NCBI RefSeq assembly: GCF_042660675.1
Contig: NZ_JBHSUL010000035.1
Coordinates: 1 to 64,000, forward strand
Direction of reading: 5' to 3'
Source: Marinilactibacillus sp042660675
GTDB lineage: Bacteria > Bacillota > Bacilli > Lactobacillales > Carnobacteriaceae_A
Length of the DNA stretch: 64,000 bases
The position numbers and the translations under genes are program-made. A model generated the notes under the pieces. It saw nothing but the letters and a program-made list of their open reading frames with translations. It was not told the origin of the DNA and did no database searches. Positions 26,521 through 33,945 of the stretch are shown here, piece after piece (within the stretch, counting starts at the first letter, position 1; the number at the start of each line of letters is the position of its first letter).

Positions 26521-28228
26521 CTTGTTCTCCTCCAAATATCGATGCGACTCTGTTTCTTCCTCTTTGTTTTGAACCGACAAACATTGCTCTATCCGCAAGT
26601 GTCACTAAGTCCTTCACTCTACTACATTGATCTGGATAAGTAGCTAAGCCAATACTGGCAGTAATGTTTACAGTAACCAGTTCTCTTTTAGATAGATAGT
26701 TGTGCGTATTAAAGTTTGTTTCTTCAATCTTTTCTCTAATTTTTTCAGCAAGGATCCGTGTTTCATCGGCTGTCTTATCAGGTATAAAGAAAATAAATTC
26801 TTCGCCACCGTATCGAGCTAGTCGCTCATCTTCATATACAAAAGTACTTAATAAAATGGAAACTTGCTTAAGGAGTTCATTACCTGCTTGATGGCCATAA
26901 GTATCATTAACTCTCTTAAAATAATCCAAATCAATGATGATAATGGAAAATCGGCGCTCTGTATTCATTGTCGTAAACTGTTTCAATTCATTCTCAAAGG
27001 CTCTGAGGTTTGTCAATCCAGTCAAATGGTCTGTACGACTATTAAATTGTAACTTTTCAAAATTAAAGGCATTCTCTAAAGCAATATTCAAGTAACTATG
27101 AAGAACTCTAATAGATGAAACCACATCTATATCTTTGTAAGCATCTCTTTTAGGATCAATCATCATTAAGAAACCAACAATTTTCTCTGCTCTAGTTACA
27201 GGCAAAACCAGAACACTTTCAGGCTTCTCGCTTAAAGGGAAATCCATAGCCCATTCATTGGAAGAATTGAAGACCATCATTCTGTTCGTTGACCAGGATG
27301 CTTTGATGATATCTGGACAAATTAGATACTCAGAATCTACCTGATGAATCTCTTTAGTATCCACTTCATAATCATAAATTTTAGTAATCTTCATATTTTC
27401 TGATGCTTCGAAATAACTGATTTTCTGTGCAGTAAAAATAACTGCCCAAGACTTTATATAATTACTTAATATTTCTTTTTGAGAATATTTCCCTGTTAAC
27501 TCTAGCGCCAAGTTGTTGATTTCAGACAAGTGTTTGTTTTTAGCTTTAATATTAAAATAAACTTTTAGGATTATAGTAAGTGTGATCAATGGTAAAGAGG
27601 CTATAAAAACTCCAACGTGAGTATACAATTCTTCCAAATAAACTAACATGATAGCAATCGGTATAACATAAAAAATCGATAGTAATGAAAATTTCAATTC
27701 ACTATCAATAATTATAATATTCTCTTTGCAATACCAATACTTGTCCAAGAAATAAATCAATATTCTATTCAGGAGTATATAAAACACTAGATACGTCGTT
27801 AAAGATAATAAGTTGAACCTTAAGTTAAAAACTGAAGGTAATACTGGGTCTACAATGTAATAAACAATTCCAGAGGAGACCGAAACGATCTGAAATAACA
27901 TTAGATTCAAAGGTATTTTAAAAAAATTTTGTTTATTAAGACCCATTTTTGCTAGAACAACAATTAAAGCACTGGATGCCAATAACATTTCAGCGAAAAT
28001 TCCGTAAGAAAGGAACATGGCCATCCCTACTGCATTGATCATAAGAATTGTTGTGCCTTTAATATTCAAAGGAAATAACGCGATAATGATACTTAATAGT
28101 AGATATACATAAAACGTACTATCTGAAAATTCATTAATATTAGTTAGGTTAAACGTAATGACAAACAGAGTCGGATAAAGAATAAACCATACCATCCATG
28201 TGAAGATTTGTTTTTTTTCCGACAGCAT
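26477..28228 (-). CDS. Membrane-bound diguanylate cyclase (GGDEF)
   Basis: The 583-residue protein has about eight membrane segments (residues 8-225), a GAF-like sensory region (about 245-395) and a C-terminal GGDEF domain with DLDYFKRVNDTYGH and an active-site GGEEF at 474-478. It should make c-di-GMP from GTP. The RxxD inhibitory site, expected five residues before GGEEF, is absent, so product inhibition by that route is unlikely. It leads the pilus operon from a good promoter and its end overlaps the first pilin gene, so its output is likely linked to pilus production. The signal sensed is unknown. Confidence 0.88.
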   Translation of the reverse strand: MLSEKKQIFTWMVWFILYPTLFVITFNLTNINEFSDSTFYVYLLLSIIIALFPLNIKGTTILMINAVGMAMFLSYGIFAEMLLASSALIVVLAKMGLNKQNFFKIPLNLMLFQIVSVSSGIVYYIVDPVLPSVFNLRFNLLSLTTYLVFYILLNRILIYFLDKYWYCKENIIIIDSELKFSLLSIFYVIPIAIMLVYLEELYTHVGVFIASLPLITLTIILKVYFNIKAKNKHLSEINNLALELTGKYSQKEILSNYIKSWAVIFTAQKISYFEASENMKITKIYDYEVDTKEIHQVDSEYLICPDIIKASWSTNRMMVFNSSNEWAMDFPLSEKPESVLVLPVTRAEKIVGFLMMIDPKRDAYKDIDVVSSIRVLHSYLNIALENAFNFEKLQFNSRTDHLTGLTNLRAFENELKQFTTMNTERRFSIIIIDLDYFKRVNDTYGHQAGNELLKQVSILLSTFVYEDERLARYGGEEFIFFIPDKTADETRILAEKIREKIEETNFNTHNYLSKRELVTVNITASIGLATYPDQCSRVKDLVTLADRAMFVGSKQRGRNRVASIFGGEQDGPEKILESETLLS

Positions 28229-28282
28229 TTCATTACCTCATTTCTATGTTAGGAATTTATTAGCAGTTTCTTTTTCTTAATA

Positions 28283-28311
28283 ATCTTATCTTTATTAAAT
28301 TATCATGTCAA
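28283..28311 (-). promoter_or_regulatory. Sigma-A promoter of the cyclase-pilus operon
   Basis: TTGACA (28306-28311), 17 bases, TAAGAT (28283-28288) on the minus strand, about 55 bases before the cyclase start. It would drive twelve genes down to pilO. Confidence 0.65.
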
Positions 28312-28362
28312 TAAGATAAATTTGAGTTTAAATGCACAGTTAATAAGCTCACAGTGACAAGG

Positions 28363-28392
28363 CATCTAGTGTAGATGTTAATATACTAACAT
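28363..28392. promoter_or_regulatory. Two overlapping palindromes upstream of the cyclase-pilus promoter
   Basis: CATCTA-GTG-TAGATG spans 28363-28377 and ATGTTA-N6-TAACAT spans 28375-28392. They share bases and lie about 50-80 bases upstream of the -35. They may be operators. The rest of the 330-base gene-free interval holds only the promoter and the terminator at 28494-28550. Confidence 0.35.
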
Positions 28393-28493
28393 TGATCCGT
28401 ATAACGCTAAGGCAGTTAATGTAGTGATAAAATAGTCCTATCAATTGATTGAGTCTAATTTGTGAATTTCAAACTATTTACTGTCATATTTAC

Positions 28494-28550
28494 TATCAAA
28501 AAAACTCTACCGTAATTCCAAGATTAAAAATCTTTGGTATTACGGTAGAG
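28494..28550 (-). terminator. Strong terminator after the EAL gene
   Basis: Arms 28505-28516 and 28539-28550 (CTCTACCGTAAT type) are perfect and inner AAGATT/AATCTT pairs too. Seven T follow on the minus strand, five bases after the stop codon. Confidence 0.9.
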
Positions 28551-28555
28551 CTCAC

Positions 28556-30358
28556 TTAAGCAATATTGGCTGGCACTTCATCAGGATGTAATGGTTTACT
28601 GAACAAATATCCTTGTCCATAAGAGCACTCATTTTCTTTCAGAAAGTCGGCTTGATCTTCCGATTCAATTCCTTCTGCTACGATATGAAATCTGAGACTT
28701 TTACCCATTTGAATCATTGTTTTTACAAGTGAAGCAGTATTTACTGTTGTCATGATACCGTCGATAAATGATTTATCGATCTTAACGATGTCTATAAATA
28801 CATTATTTAAAACACTCAGGGATGAGTAACCTGTTCCAAAATCATCAATGGCAACTTTCACACCTAAATCATGTAGTTCTTTGATGACCTTGTTTGAATG
28901 TTCCACATCTTGCATAACACTTTCTGTAATTTCAACAATCAAGTATTTCGGATCTAAATCATGGTGTAGCAAAGTCTGCCTTACTCTTTCTACAAAGAAT
29001 GGATCTCTGTATTGAAGTGCAGAAACATTGACAGCTACATCTATAAAGATACCTTCGTTATGCCAAATTTTATTTTGTCTAATCGCTTCAAACACTACCC
29101 AATAACCAATCTCATTGATGATACCGGACTCTTCAGCGATTGGAATGAACTCACTGGGGGGAACATTCCCCAATAGTGGATGTTTCCAGCGAATCAAAGC
29201 TTCTGTACCATAAGTCTCACCAGTACTTAAACTAACCTTAGGTTGATAGACTAGATAGAGTTCATTACGAGCCAGTGCCTCTTTTAAACCAAATTCAATT
29301 CTTCTTTTTCTTTCGATTAGTGCTGCATCATCCGTCATAAATACATGATAGTTGTTTTTTCCTTTATCTTTCACTTTATACATCGCAATCTCTGCTTGTT
29401 GGTATAATGCCAGTACGTCTTGAGCAGTTTCTGGATAGCGGCTGATACCCATACTGATAGAAACATAAAACAATTGATCTTGTATAATAACTGGTTTTTT
29501 AAGCATATTGATGATTTTTTCTGCAACAAGTTTTGTTTTCTTCTCACTAGCTTCTTCCAGTAAAAGAATGAATTCATCTTCGCTCTCTCTAGCGATAAAT
29601 ACATCTTCACCCAGTAATTCTCGCAACTTTTCTGCTACAACCACGAGTACTTGATCTCCAAGTTCTCGACCATGGAGTTCATTAATAACTTTGAACCGAT
29701 CAATATCGAGTAAAATTACCGACATTTCGTTCTCAGAAGATTGAAGGTTTGCTTTTTCATTGAAAGTTTTGTAAAACATTTTTCTATTAGGAAGTTTAGT
29801 TAAACGATCATAATAGCTTGTTTCGCGTAACCGTTCTTCTTCTAATTTTCTTTCCGTTACATTTATTGCCGTTCCAATAAATTTCTTTATTTCACCTGAA
29901 TCATCGTAAACGACATTCACAAACGTCTCAAGCCACATTATATTTTCTTGGCCATTATAAATACGGAAAACATGAGGCTTTCCTTTTTTCTCTTCCAAAG
30001 AATTGACATAATTCAAGAACTCTGGAAGATCTTCTTTGTGTATTCTTTCTTTCCAGTTTTTCAGCAACCTTGGATAGTCTGATTCACTAAAGTTGATGAC
30101 TTTACAAACGATTTTAGAAGTATGCAGATTTTGTTTGTTTTTATCAATTTCCCAAACGAACGCAACATCATTATTGAATACTTCTTCAAAATCTGTTTTT
30201 TCTTTTGTTAGATCAACAATTTCTTGTTTCTTCTCATTCAGTTTTCCTCTGAAATGCCATAATACACTCACCGATAGTATCCCAAAAAAGATAAGCACAC
30301 TATAATAGGCTGTCCCGCCAGAGAAGAAATCTTTGAAACCCATGAATAATATATACAT
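28556..30358 (-). CDS. c-di-GMP phosphodiesterase: PAS, degenerate GGDEF, EAL
   Basis: The 600-residue protein has one membrane segment (about 17-35), a coiled coil, a PAS domain (57-172), a GGDEF-like domain (175-335) and an EAL domain (345-595). The cyclase motif is SEDEF at 259-263, so cyclase activity is unlikely. The EAL residues are complete: E386-A-L, E476, the DD pair 505-506, K526 and E562. It should therefore degrade c-di-GMP, perhaps with GTP binding in the GGDEF-like part as a regulator. It stands alone between two terminators, with a sigma-28-like promoter upstream. Confidence 0.88.
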   Translation of the reverse strand: MYILFMGFKDFFSGGTAYYSVLIFFGILSVSVLWHFRGKLNEKKQEIVDLTKEKTDFEEVFNNDVAFVWEIDKNKQNLHTSKIVCKVINFSESDYPRLLKNWKERIHKEDLPEFLNYVNSLEEKKGKPHVFRIYNGQENIMWLETFVNVVYDDSGEIKKFIGTAINVTERKLEEERLRETSYYDRLTKLPNRKMFYKTFNEKANLQSSENEMSVILLDIDRFKVINELHGRELGDQVLVVVAEKLRELLGEDVFIARESEDEFILLLEEASEKKTKLVAEKIINMLKKPVIIQDQLFYVSISMGISRYPETAQDVLALYQQAEIAMYKVKDKGKNNYHVFMTDDAALIERKRRIEFGLKEALARNELYLVYQPKVSLSTGETYGTEALIRWKHPLLGNVPPSEFIPIAEESGIINEIGYWVVFEAIRQNKIWHNEGIFIDVAVNVSALQYRDPFFVERVRQTLLHHDLDPKYLIVEITESVMQDVEHSNKVIKELHDLGVKVAIDDFGTGYSSLSVLNNVFIDIVKIDKSFIDGIMTTVNTASLVKTMIQMGKSLRFHIVAEGIESEDQADFLKENECSYGQGYLFSKPLHPDEVPANIA

Positions 30359-30613
30359 TATACTTCATACTCCCCTACAACTTTCTAACTGTTCAAAAAG
30401 CATATTCACTCATCATATAATCATGAGCTCTAAGATTAACTAATTAATCATTAACAGTATTAAGATATATGAATCCATTAACAATTATAAAGAATCGTGT
30501 AGTCATCGTTGTTTTAGTTTAGCCATTTTATACAAAATGATAATTCTTAAGAAAAATGGCAACAAAATCAAGGCGATTAAGCCACTATGTATACGATAAA
30601 CTAAATTTATCTA

Positions 30614-30676
30614 TTAATGATGGACGATACCTAAGATAAACGATCTTTTAGTGGACTGTTTTACTGTCTTTGACAT
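30614..30676 (-). CDS. Possible 20-residue peptide, or remnant of a small membrane protein
   Basis: ATG 30676 follows AGGAGG with five-base spacing and opens MSKTVKQSTKRSFILGIVHH, ending at TAA 30614. A second stop (TAG) follows, yet the same frame then stays open for 35 codons to 30503 and encodes a hydrophobic run (GLIALILLPFFLRIIILY) ending in basic residues. So either this is a true short peptide or a 57-residue membrane protein broken by two stops. I do not recognise the product. It lies in the leader region of the EAL gene; the rest of this 535-base interval, apart from the promoters at 30708-30800 and the terminator at 30857-30890, shows nothing I can name. Confidence 0.35.
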   Translation of the reverse strand: MSKTVKQSTKRSFILGIVHH

Positions 30677-30707
30677 ACCACCCTCCTAAAGTCTATTACA
30701 CCTTATA

Positions 30708-30735
30708 CTATCGGTAATATCACTCTAAATATTAA
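30708..30735 (-). promoter_or_regulatory. Weak sigma-28-like promoter upstream of the EAL gene
   Basis: ACCGATAG (30708-30715) with TAAT 15 bases upstream (30731-30734), or TTAA at 16 bases. It resembles the TTAA-N15-TCCGATA promoters of flgM and flagellin in this window. Confidence 0.45.
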
Positions 30736-30791
30736 TAGAAGAGTTTTATAATTATCCACTTAACATTATAAGAATTCCCCTCAAGAAAGAT

Positions 30792-30800
30792 AGTATAACA
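30792..30800 (-). promoter_or_regulatory. Extended -10 promoter after the FtsE-like gene
   Basis: TGTTATACT is an extended -10 (TG at 30799-30800, TATACT at 30792-30797). No clear -35 is present. It would give a second start for the short ORF and the EAL gene. Confidence 0.4.
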
Positions 30801-30856
30801 TTTTTAACTTGAAAGAAAATACAGTTATCATACAAAATTGTGTCTATTATATGCTA

Positions 30857-30890
30857 AAGAGCGTAAAGATTAAAGTATCTTTACGCTCTT
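30857..30890 (-). terminator. Terminator at the end of the long flagellar operon
   Basis: Perfect 14-bp arms 30857-30870 and 30877-30890 with a six-base loop, two bases after the FtsE-like stop. The T tract is short. Confidence 0.65.
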
Positions 30891-30892
30891 CA

Positions 30893-31609
30893 TCAGATCA
30901 CATATTGTTCACCCATTCGGCTACTGAGTAATAACATCGTATGGTTTTTACTTCTATCCTTTGATACAAAACCATTATCTAATTCAATAATTCTAGAAGG
31001 GATTTTGTCAAGAAAGGATTGATCATGGGTTGCCATTATCACAGTAGTCCCACTTTGATTGATTTTATGTAGCAATTTGAGAATTCCGTATGCAGTGTGC
31101 GGATCTAAATTGCCCGTTGGTTCATCTGCTAGCAAAATTGTAGGATTGTGAACGATTGCTCTTGCAATAGCAATTCTTTGCTGTTCTCCACCTGAGCAAT
31201 TACTAGGATAATCAAACACTTTATGTTTTAATCCAACTGTTTCAAGTGCCTCAACTACCCTATGTCTTATTTCGTCAACTGGATGATCGGTAACTTCGAG
31301 TACATAAGCAATATTTTCGTAAACAGTTTTGTATTGAAGTAATTGAAAATCCTGAAAAACAAATCCCATTTTTCGTCTTAATTCATGAATTCGATTATTT
31401 TTCATCAAAGTGACATCATATCCTGAAACAGAAACTCGTCCTCTGCTGACTTTTTCTTGACCAAAAAGAATCTTAAGTAATGTACTTTTACCTGAACCAT
31501 TCTTACCTCTAAGATAAACAAATTCTCCAGGCTCCACTTCTATGGAAACATTTTGAAGAGCTTTGGTACCATCTTTGTACTGTTTTGAAATCTTATCCAA
31601 TAAAATCAT
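30893..31609 (-). CDS. FtsE-like ABC ATPase at the end of the flagellar operon
   Basis: The 238-residue ATPase resembles FtsE in length and sequence. Visible are Walker A GKNGSGKST, the VVFQDF-like FVFQDFQLLQ Q-loop, a signature CSGGEQQR (Cys replaces the usual Leu) and Walker B ILLADEPTGNLDP, followed by a longer tail. FtsE normally works with the membrane protein FtsX to control cell-wall hydrolases at division. No ftsX follows; a terminator comes at once. It could be a second FtsE, perhaps tied to wall remodelling for flagellum insertion, or the cell's only FtsE displaced from ftsX. Confidence 0.78.
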   Translation of the reverse strand: MILLDKISKQYKDGTKALQNVSIEVEPGEFVYLRGKNGSGKSTLLKILFGQEKVSRGRVSVSGYDVTLMKNNRIHELRRKMGFVFQDFQLLQYKTVYENIAYVLEVTDHPVDEIRHRVVEALETVGLKHKVFDYPSNCSGGEQQRIAIARAIVHNPTILLADEPTGNLDPHTAYGILKLLHKINQSGTTVIMATHDQSFLDKIPSRIIELDNGFVSKDRSKNHTMLLLSSRMGEQYVI

Positions 31610-31645
31610 TTTCTCACCATGACCTTTATCTCATCCATAACGATA

Positions 31646-32431
31646 TCAACTGAACTGGTTGATCAACGAAAACATCTCATCTGTACTTCTGGTAACTTGA
31701 GCATTTAATGAATAGGCTCTTTGTGTCATCATCATATCTGTAAAAGATTGCGCTAAATCTACATTTGAACCCTCAACGAATCCGGATTGAATTGAGCCAA
31801 AAGCTGCTGGGTTTTCTATAGAATTCATTACAGAACCTTCTAGACCAGGAGCAATTCTAAAACCATTCCCACCATCTGGGATCAAGGCTTGCGGATTGTC
31901 TACATTATATAGTGGAATCGTTCCGACCGATGTTAGTCCCTGATTGCCATCTTGTATGAGGATTTCGCCCGTACTACTAATTTGAAAAGTTCCTTCTGGC
32001 CAAGCTTCTGTTGGAACCGTTAAGTTCACTTCGACAATCTGACCTCTACCATTCACGATTGTTTTATTTTCATCTAAAGTGAATTGTCCATCTCTAGTTA
32101 AAATTCTTTCTCCGTTTTCTCCTGCAACACTGAAGAAGCCGTCTCCATTGATTGACATAGATAAGTTACTTCCTGTTTCGACTAAAGAACCTCTTGAGAA
32201 ATCTGTTCCAGTCGCAGTACTTTGTACGCCCCTATTCAAACCCATGTTCTGGACATTTCCAGAAGTTGGGACATCAACGGCAGTAATATCATTGACAAGT
32301 AATTCCCTGAAACTAACGGTCTTCTGTTTATAACCAACTGTATTTGAGTTCGCTATATTATGCGATACTGTATCTAATTTAACTTGCTGGGCTTTAAGCC
32401 CACTTTTACTAATACTATATGGAATATTCAT
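31646..32431 (-). CDS. Flagellar rod protein, FlgG/FlhP-like
   Basis: The 261-residue rod-type protein has the N-terminal motif KLDTVSHNIANSNTVGYKQK and the matching C-terminal helix ending MFSLINQF. It is shorter than FlgE and has the IETPA-like central region of FlgF/FlgG proteins. I start at ATG 32431 with GGGGGAAAG upstream; the ORF extends 29 codons further into the previous gene. It follows another rod gene, like flhO-flhP in Bacillus, so the second in order is probably the distal rod (FlgG-like), but F versus G is not certain. Confidence 0.8.
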   Translation of the reverse strand: MNIPYSISKSGLKAQQVKLDTVSHNIANSNTVGYKQKTVSFRELLVNDITAVDVPTSGNVQNMGLNRGVQSTATGTDFSRGSLVETGSNLSMSINGDGFFSVAGENGERILTRDGQFTLDENKTIVNGRGQIVEVNLTVPTEAWPEGTFQISSTGEILIQDGNQGLTSVGTIPLYNVDNPQALIPDGGNGFRIAPGLEGSVMNSIENPAAFGSIQSGFVEGSNVDLAQSFTDMMMTQRAYSLNAQVTRSTDEMFSLINQFS

Positions 32432-32441
32432 ACTTTCCCCC

Positions 32442-33209
32442 TTACGCCTTTCCGACTTCTTGAGTCGCTCGTCTGAGTGTTTCATCCATTGTTCGCAAGA
32501 TTTTTTGATTTGCTTCAAATTCTCTTGAAATCTGCATCATATCACTCATTACATCAACCATATCAACATTTGATTGTTCAACATACCCTTGCATGGTCGT
32601 GAATCCATTCCCAATTGGGACACCATTTTCTCCTTGGAACAAAGTATCGCCTACACTTGTAAGGTCTGACTGGTCTTGAAAACTTGTAATATAAAGAAAT
32701 TGAGGTGCATTTTGTCCAGAAATAACAAACCCATTTTGATCGATAGTAAAGTTCTCATTGCTAACAGTGATAGGTTCCGTTCCCCCACCATTTTGAATCC
32801 CTAATACAGTGTATCCTTCTTGTGTAACCAGTTGATTCTGATCATTTACTGAAAAGTTACCATTTCGAGTATAAAACAATTCTCCACCAGGACCCTGAAC
32901 AGTAAAATACCCTTCTCCATCCAACGCCACGTCTGTCTGATTGTTCGTCCCTTGAAGAGCGCCACTATCCAAATTGCGGTAAGCCTCGTCTAATTGGTTA
33001 CCAAAAATGATTTGCCCTGTTTCTCTTCGCAAGTTCAATTCAGGTCCTCTAGTATAATTATGTACATCAACAGCTTCAGTTGTACTCGTCACAAGGTTTT
33101 GAGATTTGAAACCAGGTGTTGTTACGTTCGCTGTATTTGTAGCCAGATTTTTTTGCTTTTCTGATAAAACGTTAAAATTCTTTGATAAAGTATCAATGCC
33201 TCTAATCAT
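32442..33209 (-). CDS. Flagellar rod protein, FlgF/FlhO-like
   Basis: The 255-residue rod protein has an N-terminal segment NLATNTANVTTPGFKS and a C-terminal coiled region ending TMDETLRRATQEV. ATG 33209 overlaps the stop of the sigma factor gene and has GGAGAG 11-12 bases upstream; a GTG at 33221 is too close to that site. It is exported through the flagellar secretion apparatus and should build the rod with the next gene. Confidence 0.8.
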   Translation of the reverse strand: MIRGIDTLSKNFNVLSEKQKNLATNTANVTTPGFKSQNLVTSTTEAVDVHNYTRGPELNLRRETGQIIFGNQLDEAYRNLDSGALQGTNNQTDVALDGEGYFTVQGPGGELFYTRNGNFSVNDQNQLVTQEGYTVLGIQNGGGTEPITVSNENFTIDQNGFVISGQNAPQFLYITSFQDQSDLTSVGDTLFQGENGVPIGNGFTTMQGYVEQSNVDMVDVMSDMMQISREFEANQKILRTMDETLRRATQEVGKA

Positions 33210-33942
33210 TAGCGTAATCACTCTCCAGATTTTCTCTTAACTTAAGTAAGGTCTTACCGTGAATTTGAGATACTCTTGGTATGCTGATATCAAATATATA
33301 AGCAACTTCTTTCATAGATAACCGTTCTACATAAATCATTTGAAGCATTTGCTTTTCCCGCTCAGTCAAGCGTTCTACGGCTTTGGTTAGGTAAACAGAC
33401 TGCTCTTTTTTTAGAATGGATTCATCTAAAGAAGGGGCATTATCATCATCTAGTGCATCTAAAATAGTTACTTCATTATCGGAATCTACATTGATCACTT
33501 CGTCTAGAGAGACGTAAGCTAACTGATGAACTGTATCATGGATGCCTTCTAATTCTTTTTTAGTCAAACCTAGTTTCTGACAAACCTCTATTTCAGTCGC
33601 ATTTCTTTTCAGTTCCAATTCAAGTTCTTCTTTAGCCTTATAATACGTATTTAATTTGGCCATTCTCGAGCGAGGAACTCGTGAAGTTTTTCTGATCTCA
33701 TCAATTATAGCACCTTTGATTCGAATATAAGCATAATTTTCAAAAGGAACTTTCTGGGTTTCATCATAGCGATCCAGAGCATCCATGAGGCCGATTACGC
33801 CAATGTTGACCATATCTTCATGATCATAATCCCGGTTTTTAATATTGATGGTATGAACGACCTTATGAACAAGTGGCATATACTGGATAACTGTCTGATT
33901 ACGATCTTCTACTTTCAACTGACTTCTTCCTTTCTTCTTCAT
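33202..33942 (-). CDS. fliA: Flagellar RNA polymerase sigma factor FliA/SigD
   Basis: Sigma-28 type factor of 246 residues with region 2 (HEDMVNIGVIGLMDALDRYD), region 3 and region 4 (LTEREKQMLQMIYVERLSMKEVAYIFDISIPRVSQIHG). It should transcribe late flagellar genes and be held by FlgM until the hook is complete. The matching promoters TTAA-N15-TCCGATA lie before flgM and flagellin. The start is ambiguous: an in-frame TTG at 33918 has a better AGGAAG site. In Bacillus flhF and flhG precede it, but here flhA comes directly before. Confidence 0.93.
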   Translation of the reverse strand: MKKKGRSQLKVEDRNQTVIQYMPLVHKVVHTINIKNRDYDHEDMVNIGVIGLMDALDRYDETQKVPFENYAYIRIKGAIIDEIRKTSRVPRSRMAKLNTYYKAKEELELELKRNATEIEVCQKLGLTKKELEGIHDTVHQLAYVSLDEVINVDSDNEVTILDALDDDNAPSLDESILKKEQSVYLTKAVERLTEREKQMLQMIYVERLSMKEVAYIFDISIPRVSQIHGKTLLKLRENLESDYAND

Positions 33943-33945
33943 GCT

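Noticed and set aside
30359..30613. c-di-GMP riboswitch in the leader of the EAL gene
   Set aside because: I saw no GEMM core bases; the interval holds only short weak hairpins.
30359..30892. ftsX downstream of the FtsE-like gene
   Set aside because: No frame of suitable length exists; the only coding-like signal is a 20- or 57-codon frame.
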